In this document: positions 1-7,964 of the stretch, piece by piece
How positions within the stretch are numbered: position 1 is the first letter of the stretch
Layout of the letters: each line of letters begins with the position of its first letter
Assembly (NCBI GenBank): GCA_041984235.1
Contig: JBHIYN010000003.1
Span: forward strand, 62,001-126,000
From: JBHIYN01 sp041984235
GTDB taxonomy: Bacteria > Pseudomonadota > Gammaproteobacteria > Ga0077536
Reading direction: 5' to 3'
Length of the DNA: 64,000 nt
The notes under the pieces: model-generated
Seen by the model: the letters and a program-made list of their open reading frames with translations, nothing else
What the model was told of the DNA's origin: nothing
Databases searched by the model: none
Made by a program: the position numbers and the translations under genes

Positions 1-227
1 TTGTTGGCCTTCTCGCCCGCGAGCACCTCCATCCAGTGGATTTTGCGCTTGCCGCCATAGGCTTTCTCGACCGCGGCATCGAGTACCCGGCTGCTGGCGC
101 GCCACACGTCCGGGCCGATACCATCGCCCTCGATGAAGGGGATGACGGGATTGTCGGGAACCTTCAGAACCCCGTTGGCGATGGTGATTTTTGCGCCGTC
201 GGCCGGCACCGTGGGCTTGGCGGTCAC
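1..227 (-). CDS. icd: Isocitrate dehydrogenase (NADP+), N-terminal part, cut by window start
   Basis: TCA-cycle enzyme that oxidatively decarboxylates isocitrate to 2-oxoglutarate in the cytosol. Only the first 75 codons are present. The translation reads from a GTG start (225-227) through NPVIPFIEGDGIGPDVW, the conserved N-terminal block of prokaryotic NADP-dependent isocitrate dehydrogenases, and then KRKIHWMEVLAGEKAN. A strong ribosome-binding site (GGAGGGAG, 232-239) sits four bases upstream of the GTG and fixes the start. The gene runs off the left edge, so the catalytic residues cannot be checked. It diverges from the PqiA-like gene across about 124 bp that should hold both promoters. 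Confidence 0.93.
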   Translation of the reverse strand, partial: MTAKPTVPADGAKITIANGVLKVPDNPVIPFIEGDGIGPDVWRASSRVLDAAVEKAYGGKRKIHWMEVLAGEKAN

Positions 228-351
228 TAAACTCCCTCCGTCTTTCGTAATCGCTTGAGAAGCGGGAAAAATTGTCGCGACGATACTATTGGAATACCGC
301 TGCGCGCTGCAACAACGCCGCCTGCCGCGGGTGCCGCGCGGGACCTCGCTG

Positions 352-1167
352 ATGCGTGCGTTGCGTTATTTCTTCTATCCCTGCGCGGTCGCGCTGGCAG
401 CCGTCGTGGTGGTCGAGGCGGACGAAGCGGATCGCCTGTTTCGTCTCGCTGCCGGCATGCAATCGGTATCCGGCGCCACGCGGCTGGCGTGGGCTTCGCT
501 GCTCGAGCGCCTCAGCTTTTCCTGGTACACGGGCGCCACCGACCTGGCCGAGGCCTACGCGCACATCGTCGCCGATGCCACGCGCGCGGCCAACCGCGCG
601 ACGCTCGCCGCGTTGCTGATGGCGCTGGGCGCACTGGTGCATTACCTGGCGCTCGCCTGTGGCCGCGCGCGCAATGCCCTGCGGCTCGCGTGGCATCTCA
701 ACCTCGGCGGGCTGCTCGCCTTCGCGATCGGGATCCGGGCCCCGATGCTGACCGTGGTCGCGCACGCCCAGGTGCCGGTGCTGGGCGAGGTCATACTGCG
801 CCACGAGACCAAGAGCATCCTGTCCACCGTGGGCGGCCTGGCCGGCTCGGGTGACTGGCTGCTGGCGGGCGTCATCGCGGCATTCAGCATCGTGCTGCCG
901 GTGCTGAAAGTCATCCTGGTCGGCGTCGTCGTGGCGGTGCCGAGGGCGGACGTGCAGCAGCGCGGTAGCGCACTGCTGCACACGTTCGGAAAGTGGTCGA
1001 TGGCGGACGTGTTCGTGGTCGCGGTGCTGGTCGCCTACCTGGCGATGAACACCGACGTGCAGTCCACCGCCCGCGTGGGGCTCGGACTGTACTTCTTCAC
1101 CACGTATTGCCTGATGTCGATGTGCGCCGCGGCGCTGGCCGCGCGCGGGGTACGGGCGCATGGCTGA
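352..1167 (+). CDS. PqiA-like (paraquat-inducible protein A domain) inner-membrane protein
   Basis: A 271-residue membrane protein with hydrophobic segments near residues 8-25, 85-105, 178-200, 215-235 and 245-265. The stretch LPVLKVILVG followed by HTFGKWSMADVFVVAVLVAY is the hallmark of the PqiA domain. PqiA proteins usually carry two such domains and CxxC zinc pairs and work with MCE (PqiB) proteins in envelope lipid trafficking; this one has a single domain, no CxxC pairs and no MCE gene beside it. I chose ATG 352 because the family N-terminus (RYFFYPC) follows it; an upstream in-frame ATG at 289 would add an implausible arginine-rich leader. Its stop overlaps the next gene by 8 nt. Confidence 0.8.
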   Translation: MRALRYFFYPCAVALAAVVVVEADEADRLFRLAAGMQSVSGATRLAWASLLERLSFSWYTGATDLAEAYAHIVADATRAANRATLAALLMALGALVHYLALACGRARNALRLAWHLNLGGLLAFAIGIRAPMLTVVAHAQVPVLGEVILRHETKSILSTVGGLAGSGDWLLAGVIAAFSIVLPVLKVILVGVVVAVPRADVQQRGSALLHTFGKWSMADVFVVAVLVAYLAMNTDVQSTARVGLGLYFFTTYCLMSMCAAALAARGVRAHG

Positions 1168-2038
1168 ACGAAGTGACCAGGCTACCGTCTCGCTGGTCGT
1201 CGGCGCGGGCTTTCTCGGCGCGCACCTGCTGCCGCTGCTGAGCGGGACGCGCGTGCTGCTGGCGCGGCGCCGGCCGCCGCAACAGCCGCCGCAGCAGGAA
1301 GGCGCGGCCTGGTTCGCGTGCGACGTGTCCGCAGCAGCGTCATGCGGGCGACTCGCCGCCGCGATCGGCGATACGCCGCTGGAGGTCTACGTGCTGCTGC
1401 CGCCCTCGGCGCTGGGCGAGCGGGCGCCAGGCGACGCCTTGGCGCCGCTGCTCGCACTGCTGGACACCTGCCACACGCGGCACGTCGTGCTCGCCTCCAG
1501 CAGCGGAATCTGGGCGGACAGCGACATCGCCGTGGTCAATGCCGATACCCCGGTGATGCGCGCCGACACGCCGCGCGTCGAGCGCCTGCTCGCGATCGAG
1601 TCGGCGTGGCGCGCGGCGGTCGGATCGCTGAGCGTGGTGCGGCTGGCCGGGCTCTACGGACCTGGCCGCGTGATCGGCCGGCGCGCGCTGGAGCAGGGCG
1701 AGACGCTGCCGGGATCGGGCTCGGACTGGCTCAACCTCGTGCATGGCGACGACGCCGCGCGCGCGCTGTGTGCCGCGATGGCGCGCGGGCCGGCGGCACG
1801 GCCGTTACTGATCAGCGACGGCATGCCGGTGCGCCGAATGGAGTACTACACCCACCTGGCCGACCGGCTGGGCGTGGCACACGCCGCCTTCGACGGTCGG
1901 CGCGCGCGTCGCGGCGCATCTTCACGCCGCTGCGACCCGTCGTCGAGCTGGCGCACACTGCACCTCGAGCCGCATTTTGCCGACTACCGCGGCGGACTGG
2001 CAGCCGCCCTCGGCGGCCCTGCATCTACTCCAGAATGA
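1160..2038 (+). CDS. NAD(P)-binding SDR/epimerase-fold protein (YeeZ-like)
   Basis: A 292-residue protein with an N-terminal Rossmann motif, VVGAGFLGAHLLPLL (residues 13-27), and a middle block VVLASSSGIWADSD that resembles the active-site strand of extended SDR/epimerase proteins. VRLAGLYGPGR and DWLNLVHGDDAARAL are typical of the YeeZ-like branch. The substrate is unknown; no YxxxK catalytic pair is obvious, so it may be a binding protein rather than a dehydrogenase. It overlaps the PqiA-like gene by 8 nt, suggesting co-translation, and its 3' end overlaps the convergent beta-propeller gene by 14 nt. Confidence 0.75.
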   Translation: MAERSDQATVSLVVGAGFLGAHLLPLLSGTRVLLARRRPPQQPPQQEGAAWFACDVSAAASCGRLAAAIGDTPLEVYVLLPPSALGERAPGDALAPLLALLDTCHTRHVVLASSSGIWADSDIAVVNADTPVMRADTPRVERLLAIESAWRAAVGSLSVVRLAGLYGPGRVIGRRALEQGETLPGSGSDWLNLVHGDDAARALCAAMARGPAARPLLISDGMPVRRMEYYTHLADRLGVAHAAFDGRRARRGASSRRCDPSSSWRTLHLEPHFADYRGGLAAALGGPASTPE

Positions 2039-2990
2039 AGTTGCCGAAAGCGCGGCTGCCGTCGCCGGTGGCGAAGCTGCGCTCGACGGTCAGGGCGTCG
2101 ATATCGATCACGCTCAGGGAATTGGAGAACCAGTTGGCCACGTAGGCGCGCCGCTCGCGCGGCCTGAGCGTGATGCCCTCCGGGTGTTCGCCGACCTCGA
2201 TGACGGCGACCTCGGCACGCTCGTCGAGGTCGACCACGGATACCGTGCCATCCTGCTGGTTGGTCACGAACAGGCGCTCGGTCGCCGCGTCGTGCACGAT
2301 GGCATAGGGCATGGCGCCGACCGCGATGGTCATGCTCGGCTGCATGCCGACGAGATCGACCACGGTGACGTCACCGCTCTGCACGTTGGCGACGAACGCA
2401 CGCCGCCCGTCGCTGCTCGCGGTGACGCCGAACGGAGCCCGCCCGACCTCGATGCGGCCCTCGGTGAGGCCGCTGACGGTGCTGATTACCCACAACGAGT
2501 CGTCGTCGCGGTTGGCCACCAGCAGGCGCTGCCCGTCCGGGCTGAGTGCCAGACCCGAAGGTGCGCGCCCGGTGTTGTAGCGGCCGCGCAGACCCAGCGT
2601 CAGGGCGTCGTGAACGTGGATCGCGTTGCCGAACCAGTCGGCGACGTAGACGCGGCCGCGGCGCACGTCACAGACCACGCCGAGCGGGCCCTTGCCGCTG
2701 GGCACCGCGGCGGAAACCTGCAGGCTGTCGGCATCGATGGCGGTGAGCGCGTGGCTGGTCGGGCTGGTGACGAAGACCAGGCGCCGCCGCGCGTCGACGC
2801 TGACCCCGGCCGGATCGCCGCTCACCGCCACGCTGGCGACGGTCTCGCCCGCGTCCAGCGAGACCACCGACACGGTGTCGTCGCCCTGGTTGGTGACGAA
2901 CGCCAGCGCCCCGGCCGTGTGCACCAGCGGCACCCACGCCGCGAGCACGGCGCCCGTGAACACGGCTGCTGCACGCATCATCGCGCGCAC
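2025..2990 (-). CDS. Secreted YVTN-family beta-propeller protein
   Basis: A 321-residue protein with a signal peptide (about residues 1-26) followed by repeated units of roughly 40 residues such as LAFVTNQGDDTVSVVSLD, LVFVTSPTSHALTAID, VYVADWFGNAIHV, LLVANRDDDSLWV, AFVANVQSGDVTVVD, LFVTNQQDGTVSVVD and AYVANWFSNSLSVID. These are YVTN/SMP-30-type propeller blades, about seven in all. Related periplasmic propellers accompany PQQ-dependent alcohol oxidation systems; their biochemical role is not settled. It lies 9 nt downstream of the MxaD-like SRPBCC gene and is almost certainly co-transcribed. No dehydrogenase is encoded nearby. Confidence 0.85.
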   Translation of the reverse strand: MRAMMRAAAVFTGAVLAAWVPLVHTAGALAFVTNQGDDTVSVVSLDAGETVASVAVSGDPAGVSVDARRRLVFVTSPTSHALTAIDADSLQVSAAVPSGKGPLGVVCDVRRGRVYVADWFGNAIHVHDALTLGLRGRYNTGRAPSGLALSPDGQRLLVANRDDDSLWVISTVSGLTEGRIEVGRAPFGVTASSDGRRAFVANVQSGDVTVVDLVGMQPSMTIAVGAMPYAIVHDAATERLFVTNQQDGTVSVVDLDERAEVAVIEVGEHPEGITLRPRERRAYVANWFSNSLSVIDIDALTVERSFATGDGSRAFGNFILE

Positions 2991-2999
2991 CGTGTACGG

Positions 3000-3536
3000 C
3001 TAAGGCTGCTCGGCCAGCGTCTTGAGCGCGGCCAGTCCGCCCTGGTAGGTGGCGGTGACGGCCTTCACGGCGGCTTCGTCGTTCAGCTCCGGCGGCGGAT
3101 CATTGTTGGGGTAGCCGCGGTAGAAGCCGCCGCGCCACTCGACGGTGGTGCTGCCGTCGCCGTTGTCTTTCACGGTGAGAAAGGACGAATAGGTCGTGAC
3201 CGGCAGGATCTCGTTGACGGTCCGGGTGATCTTGTACTTGTAGCTCATCTTGTCGGCGTCGTACTTGAGCAGTTCCTCGTGGATCTGCGGCCCGCCCGCC
3301 TCGCCGATGGTCAGCACGCGGGTCGCGCCGGGCTCGTTGCCACCGCTGCCCTCGCAGGCAAACACGCCGGGGTGCCAGGTCTCGATCGAGCAGAAATCGG
3401 CGACCAGGGCCCAGACCTCGGCGGCGGGCGCGGCAACGGTCACCGTCTCGGTCACTTTCTGGCGGCTAGGGCCGTGCGCGGCGGCATCGAGCACCGGAAC
3501 CAGGCACAGCATCATCAGCAGGGCGGAACGCATCAT
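3000..3536 (-). CDS. MxaD-like SRPBCC-family periplasmic protein
   Basis: A 178-residue exported protein: signal peptide over residues 1-20 ending near DAAAHG, then a START/SRPBCC-type domain. Recognisable conserved strings are HGPSRQKVTE, LLKYDADKMSYKYKI, LPVTTYSSFLTV, VEWRGGFYRGYPNNDPPP and LNDEAAVKAVTATY. These match the MxaD-type proteins found with methanol and other PQQ alcohol dehydrogenases, where they are thought to help electron transfer or assembly. The gene starts with two adjacent ATGs (MMRS), preceded by GAGGA. It is first in a two-gene unit with the beta-propeller. The 133-bp gap to the divergent photolyase gene should hold the promoter. Confidence 0.82.
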   Translation of the reverse strand: MMRSALLMMLCLVPVLDAAAHGPSRQKVTETVTVAAPAAEVWALVADFCSIETWHPGVFACEGSGGNEPGATRVLTIGEAGGPQIHEELLKYDADKMSYKYKITRTVNEILPVTTYSSFLTVKDNGDGSTTVEWRGGFYRGYPNNDPPPELNDEAAVKAVTATYQGGLAALKTLAEQP

Positions 3537-3669
3537 TCGTTATCATCCTCGAATCAATTCAGGCAGTTTCGCGGCCGCGGCGGCGCGCCTCCCGGGGCGC
3601 GCCACACGCCGCGCCCGCATGGTAATCGCTCGCTTCGCGGCGGCCAACCGAAGCGCGCGGGAGGTGACG

Positions 3670-5103
3670 GTGACGCATGAAGGCACAGCATCCACCGGCT
3701 ACGGACGCGACGCCGTGAGCGGCGCGGCCGTGGTCTGGCTGCGGCAGGACCTGCGCCTTGCCGACAACCCCGCTCTGCATGCGGCCGCGGCGCGCGGCGG
3801 CCCGGTCATCGTGCTGTTCGTGCTGGAGCCGGAGACGCACTGGCCGCGTGGCGCCGCGAGCCGCTATTGGCTGCACCGCAGCCTGGCGGCCCTTGGCGAA
3901 GCGCTGGAGCACAGCGGCAACCGGCTGATCCTGCGCCGCGGCGACGCTGCCGAGGTGTTGCCCGCGGTCGTGGCCGAAACCGCGGCGTCGGCGCTGTACT
4001 GGAACCGGCGCTACGAGCCGGATGCCATCGCGCGCGACACCGCGCTCAAGCAACGCCTTGCCGATTGCTGCGACGTCGCCAGCTTTCGCGGCCGCCTGCT
4101 GTTCGAGCCCACTGCCATCCTCACCCGGGCGGGCACGCCGTACCGGGTGTTCACGCCCTTCCACCGCGCCTGCCTGCGTGCCGGCCTCGGCGCCGATCCG
4201 CTGCCGGTGCCCCGCTTGCCGCCGCCGCAGACCTGGCCGCGCAGCGACGCGCTCGCCGCGCTCGGCCTGCTGCCGCAGCCGGACTGGGCTGCGGGTATCC
4301 GCGCGCGTTGGTGCTTCGGCGAGGCGGCCGCCCGGGCACGTCTCGATCGTTTCATCGAAAGCCGGCTCGAGGATTACCGGGAAGGCCGCGACCTGCCGGC
4401 ACGCGATGCGGTGTCCGGCCTCTCGGCACACCTTGCCCAGGGCGAGATCAGTCCGCGCAGCATCGTCGCCGCGGTCGAGGCCGCGCGCGCCGCGGGCGCC
4501 GGCGCACGCTTTGCCGCGGCCGCGGACGCGTGGCTGCGCCAGCTCGTCTGGCGCGAGTTCGCCTATCACCTCCTGTTCCACTATCCGCATACCCCGGACG
4601 CCCCGCTGCGCGAGGCCTTCGCCGATCTGCCCTGGGTCGACGACGCGCCCGGGCTGGCGGCCTGGCAGCGCGGGCGCACCGGCTTTCCGCTAGTCGATGC
4701 GGGCATGCGCGAATTGTGGGCGACCGGAACCATGCACAACCGGGTGCGCATGGTCACCGCCTCGTTCCTGTGCAAGCACCTCGGCGTCGACTGGCGACAT
4801 GGCGCGCGCTGGTTCTGGGACACGCTGGTCGACGCCGATCTCGCCAACAACACCTTCGGCTGGCAATGGAGCGCGGGCTGCGGCGCCGACGCGGCACCGT
4901 ACTTCCGCATCTTCAACCCGGTCAGCCAGAGCCGGCGCTTCGACCCGCGCGGCGATTACCTGCGTACCTGGATCCCCGAGCTCGCTGCCGCGCCGGACGA
5001 CGATCCGCACCGACCCGGCGCCGCTGGCTACGCCGAACCCATCGTCGACCTCGGCATGGCGCGCCGCGCCGCACTCGAACGCTACGCGGCGATCCGCCCG
5101 TGA
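3670..5103 (+). CDS. phrB: Deoxyribodipyrimidine photolyase (CPD photolyase / cryptochrome family)
   Basis: A 477-residue light-dependent DNA repair flavoprotein that splits cyclobutane pyrimidine dimers. The N-terminal alpha/beta antenna domain starts VVWLRQDLRLADNPAL. The C-terminal FAD/DNA-binding domain contains WLRQLVWREFAYHLL, GFPLVDAGMRELWATG, NRVRMVTASFLCKHL, WFWDTLVDADLANN and GWQWSAGCGADAAPYFRIFN, the class I photolyase signatures. GTG 3670 is the preferred start because GGGAGG (3659-3664) precedes it by five bases; an ATG at 3619 is in frame but has no such site. The length fits the family (about 470). DUF192 follows 8 nt downstream. Confidence 0.95.
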   Translation: MTHEGTASTGYGRDAVSGAAVVWLRQDLRLADNPALHAAAARGGPVIVLFVLEPETHWPRGAASRYWLHRSLAALGEALEHSGNRLILRRGDAAEVLPAVVAETAASALYWNRRYEPDAIARDTALKQRLADCCDVASFRGRLLFEPTAILTRAGTPYRVFTPFHRACLRAGLGADPLPVPRLPPPQTWPRSDALAALGLLPQPDWAAGIRARWCFGEAAARARLDRFIESRLEDYREGRDLPARDAVSGLSAHLAQGEISPRSIVAAVEAARAAGAGARFAAAADAWLRQLVWREFAYHLLFHYPHTPDAPLREAFADLPWVDDAPGLAAWQRGRTGFPLVDAGMRELWATGTMHNRVRMVTASFLCKHLGVDWRHGARWFWDTLVDADLANNTFGWQWSAGCGADAAPYFRIFNPVSQSRRFDPRGDYLRTWIPELAAAPDDDPHRPGAAGYAEPIVDLGMARRAALERYAAIRP

Positions 5104-5111
5104 GGACGGCC

Positions 5112-5585
5112 ATGGCGGGATGGCTGCTGCTCGGCGTGAGCCTGGCCGTTCACGCTGCCACGCCGGATTGCGCGCGGGTGCTGGTCACGCGCAGCGACGG
5201 CGTCGGCGTGTGGTTCGAGGTCGAGATCGCGGACACCGCGGCGGCGCGCACGCGCGGGCTCATGCACCGCGAGACGCTGCCGGCGCGGCACGGCATGTGG
5301 TTCGATTTCGGGCGGGCGCAGGCGGTCACCATGTGGATGAAGAACACCCAGTTGCCGCTCGACATGCTGTTCGTCGACGCCAGCGGCCGCGTCATTTCAA
5401 TCGCGAAGGACACCGTGCCAGGCTCGCTGGCGCGCATCGAGTCGCGCGGCGCAGCGCGCTACGTGCTCGAGATCAACGCCGGCGAGGCGGCGCGGTTCGC
5501 GGTCACCGCCGGCGCGCAGGCGCGTCTACGGTGGTGCGCTGCGCGCGCGCAGGGCGCCGAAGGCGTCGCCGAAGCCACCCAGTGA
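5112..5585 (+). CDS. DUF192 family exported protein
   Basis: A 157-residue protein with an N-terminal signal peptide (about residues 1-16, MAGWLLLGVSLAVHAA) and one DUF192 domain. Its signatures are ADTAAARTRGLMHRETLP, GMWFDFG, VTMWMKNTQLPLDMLFVD and GRVISIAKDTVPGS. DUF192 proteins are small secreted or periplasmic beta-rich proteins of unknown biochemical function, common in bacteria and archaea. The start ATG lies 8 nt after the photolyase stop, so the two are probably co-transcribed. The 3' end overlaps the convergent IalB-like gene by 60 nt, which covers the last 20 codons (the residues after about RLRWCAARAQ). Confidence 0.88.
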   Translation: MAGWLLLGVSLAVHAATPDCARVLVTRSDGVGVWFEVEIADTAAARTRGLMHRETLPARHGMWFDFGRAQAVTMWMKNTQLPLDMLFVDASGRVISIAKDTVPGSLARIESRGAARYVLEINAGEAARFAVTAGAQARLRWCAARAQGAEGVAEATQ

Positions 5586-6044
5586 CAGCGCCATGCTGAT
5601 CGGCTGGCGTTCGCCGTCGTAGAAGGTGATCTCCAGGCTCTCGCCGCCGCGCAGCTGCTCGATGGTAGCTTCGCGCAGGCGCATACCGGCGCGGCAGCCG
5701 TCGGGCTCGCAGCGCTCCACCGGGAAGGTGGCCGGCTTGCCCTGGTCGATCCGCATCGTGATGCCAGGCGGCAGCGAGATGCCGAGTGGCAGGCTGAGCA
5801 GCACCGTCGGCGTCGCCGCGCCCGGCGCGATGCCGATGGCGAACTGCAGGACCGGCTGGCCGCCGGTGCGCAGCACCAGGTTCTGGAACATGATACAGGC
5901 CCGGGTAGCGGCGGCGGCTGCCGTCTCACAACGCAGCGTCCAGGCGCCGTAGGTCGCTTCCGAGGCCGTGGCTTCGGAGTCCGCGGCGCGGGCGCCGCCG
6001 AGTGACAGCGCGAGGACGAACGCGGTTCCCGCCAGCGAGCGCAT
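5526..6044 (-). CDS. Invasion-associated locus B (IalB)-like exported protein
   Basis: A 172-residue protein with a clear signal peptide (MRSLAGTAFVLALSLGGARAAD). The IalB-type elements are YGAWTLRCE near the mature N-terminus, CIMFQNLVLRTGGQPVLQFAIG, a hydrophobic LPLGISLPPGI and RCEPDGCRAGM followed by a FYDGERQPISMALSLGGF ending. IalB-family proteins are small periplasmic proteins with disulfide-forming cysteines; in most bacteria their function is unknown and unrelated to invasion. ATG 6044 is chosen because the signal peptide starts there. The 3' end overlaps DUF192 by 60 nt in the convergent direction. Confidence 0.82.
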   Translation of the reverse strand: MRSLAGTAFVLALSLGGARAADSEATASEATYGAWTLRCETAAAAATRACIMFQNLVLRTGGQPVLQFAIGIAPGAATPTVLLSLPLGISLPPGITMRIDQGKPATFPVERCEPDGCRAGMRLREATIEQLRGGESLEITFYDGERQPISMALSLGGFGDAFGALRARSAPP

Positions 6045-6093
6045 GATCGACGCAACTCCGGAGTCTGAAGACGCCTGCACTGTAGCGCAGAAC

Positions 6094-6576
6094 TCAGCGC
6101 CGAGACAGCGCGCGCCGGCGCAGCCATTGCGGCACGCGCGGCTCGCTGACGATGTCGTAGTCGTCGTAGGGCTTGACGTCGAGTACCGGCGTGCCATCGA
6201 AGGCATCGAGCCGGCGCACGGTCAGGCGACAACCCTCGACCGCCAGCAACTCGACCACGGCGAGCCCGATCGGGTTGGGATGGTTGCGGCCGCGGGCGGC
6301 GAGCACACCGGTTGCCTCGATGGTGCGGTCGCCGCGCGGGTGCCAGGTCAGATCGGGGGTGCGTACGGCGCGGTGCATCCAGAACAGGATGAACAGGTGC
6401 GAGTACTCCTCGATGCGATGCAGGCCGGGACCGAACTCGGGAAAGATCTCGACCTCGGAGACCAGCTCGCGACGCCGGCGGGCGACGTCGTCGTCGGCGA
6501 CGTCGCAGTGCACGACGCCGATGGGCTGCATCTCGATGGCGGCGGATGGGGACATGACGGGCTTCCGGTGCGGCAT
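6094..6576 (-). CDS. trmO: tRNA (t6A37) N6-methyltransferase TrmO
   Basis: A 160-residue TrmO (YaeB/TsaA) domain protein, which methylates t6A at position 37 of threonine tRNAs with S-adenosylmethionine. Matching strings are MQPIGVVHC at the start of the beta-barrel, LHRIEEYSHLFILFWMHR, WHPRGDR, TGVLAARGRNHPNPIGLAVVEL and LDAFDGTPVLDVKPYDDYD. The PNPIGL segment follows an atypical RNH in place of the usual RSP/RP. It lacks the C-terminal extension of the E. coli protein but is a normal length for single-domain homologues. A second ATG at 6555 is an equally possible start. It diverges from the HDOD gene. Confidence 0.88.
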   Translation of the reverse strand: MPHRKPVMSPSAAIEMQPIGVVHCDVADDDVARRRRELVSEVEIFPEFGPGLHRIEEYSHLFILFWMHRAVRTPDLTWHPRGDRTIEATGVLAARGRNHPNPIGLAVVELLAVEGCRLTVRRLDAFDGTPVLDVKPYDDYDIVSEPRVPQWLRRRALSRR

Positions 6577-6667
6577 AAAGTCGCGGCCCTCGGCGGCCGC
6601 TATACGGGACGAGCACGCCGGCAGCGTCCGCCGGCACGCGACACGCGACTATAAACGAAGGCCACCC

Positions 6668-7915
6668 ATGCAAGCACGGCGCTCTCCGAACGGGATCCTG
6701 CCCGGCCGCCTGCGGCCGATCGCCCCGTTCAGCGGTCTCAGCGCGGAGCGGCTGATCGTGGCCGCGAGCCGCATGTCGCTGGCCGAGTACCGTGACGGGG
6801 ACATCGTGCTCGCGCGCGGCAGCGACGACGGCGCCGACTATTTCCTGCTCGAAGGCCGTATCGACCTGGTCGACGGTGACGGTCATTGCAAGACCGTGCA
6901 GGCCGGCAGCGCCGATGCCGGCACCTCGATCGCGGCCGTGCGGCCTTCGCTGTACGACGTGACCGCCCGCGGCCGCGTGGCCTGCGCGCGCATGGCGCGC
7001 GAGGACGTCGCGCTGCTGCGTGAAACCATGGCGGGCACGGCCGGCGCGGAGCTGACCGAAATCGAGCCCGACCTCGGTGAGACCCAGGATCTCAGCGAAG
7101 GGATCATCGCCGACCTGGCGGCCGACCGCCTGCGACTGCCGAGCCTGCCCGACCTGGCCACCCGCCTGCGCACCGCGATCGGGAGGCGCAACTGCAGCAA
7201 TGCCCGTATTGCCACCCTGATCGCGGTCGACCCGGCGATCGCCGCCAAGATCCTGCGCATCGCCAACAGTCCGCTGTGCCGCGGCAGCCACAACATCACC
7301 GAGCTCGACGAGGCGGTCGCCCGCATCGGTGTGCACACCGTCAGCGAGCTGGTCATCTGCTTCGCGCTCAAGGACCTGTTCGACTGCCGCAGCCCGGGAC
7401 TGCGCAAGGAGTTCGCCGAACGTACCGGCGAAGCGGTGCGCATCGGCGCCTGTGCGGCGGTGATCGCCACCGAGGTCGCGCCGGGGCTGGCCGACCAGGC
7501 GCTGGTCGCCGGCCTGGTCAGTGACGTCGGTGCCATCCCGGTGCTCGAACGCATCGCCGGCGAACAAGCCCTGGTCGGCGAGGCGCAACGGGTGCGTGCG
7601 CTGACCGATCGCCTGGCACCGCGCATCGGCGCGCTGATCTGCCAGCGCTGGGGACTGGGCGAAGCGCTGGTCGATGCCGTGCGTCACGGCCGTGACTGGG
7701 GCCACCCGCGCGCCACTGCGGTGACGCTTACCGAGCTCGTCATCTGCGCGCGCTACCACACCTGGCTCGGACTCGGCCGGGAGCGGGCGCTGCCGCGTGC
7801 CGATGAAGTCCCGGCACTCGCCATCCTCGGTAACGAGGCCAGCCCGGAGCACAGCCTGGCGATCCTGCGCGAGGCCAAGGCACGTATCGACGAGCTGTTG
7901 CTGATGCTGTGCTGA
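6668..7915 (+). CDS. HDOD-domain signalling protein with N-terminal cNMP-binding-like domain
   Basis: A 415-residue cytosolic protein. Residues about 15-120 resemble a cyclic-nucleotide-binding fold (PFSGLSAERL, YRDGDIVLARGSDDGADYFLLEGRIDLVDG). Residues about 155-350 form an HDOD domain: LPSLPDLATRLR, VDPAIAAKILRIANSPLCRG, ELDEAVARIGVHTVSELVI, and later DQALVAGLVSDVGAIPVLE. HDOD proteins lack metal-dependent phosphodiesterase activity and act as protein-interaction modules in bacterial signalling. The start has GAAGG seven bases upstream, and TATAAA at 6650-6655 may be a -10 element, although no good -35 is visible. The ligand and partner are unknown. Confidence 0.85.
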   Translation: MQARRSPNGILPGRLRPIAPFSGLSAERLIVAASRMSLAEYRDGDIVLARGSDDGADYFLLEGRIDLVDGDGHCKTVQAGSADAGTSIAAVRPSLYDVTARGRVACARMAREDVALLRETMAGTAGAELTEIEPDLGETQDLSEGIIADLAADRLRLPSLPDLATRLRTAIGRRNCSNARIATLIAVDPAIAAKILRIANSPLCRGSHNITELDEAVARIGVHTVSELVICFALKDLFDCRSPGLRKEFAERTGEAVRIGACAAVIATEVAPGLADQALVAGLVSDVGAIPVLERIAGEQALVGEAQRVRALTDRLAPRIGALICQRWGLGEALVDAVRHGRDWGHPRATAVTLTELVICARYHTWLGLGRERALPRADEVPALAILGNEASPEHSLAILREAKARIDELLLMLC

Positions 7916-7964
7916 AGCGGCGCGCGCGTGGCGGCGCAGGGCCAGACGCGCTAACCTGCGCGGC

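Noticed and set aside
1977..3680. A 567-codon open frame on the plus strand across the beta-propeller and SRPBCC genes
   Set aside because: It is antisense to two well-supported genes, reads as low-complexity basic and Gly-rich sequence, and is open only because of high GC content.
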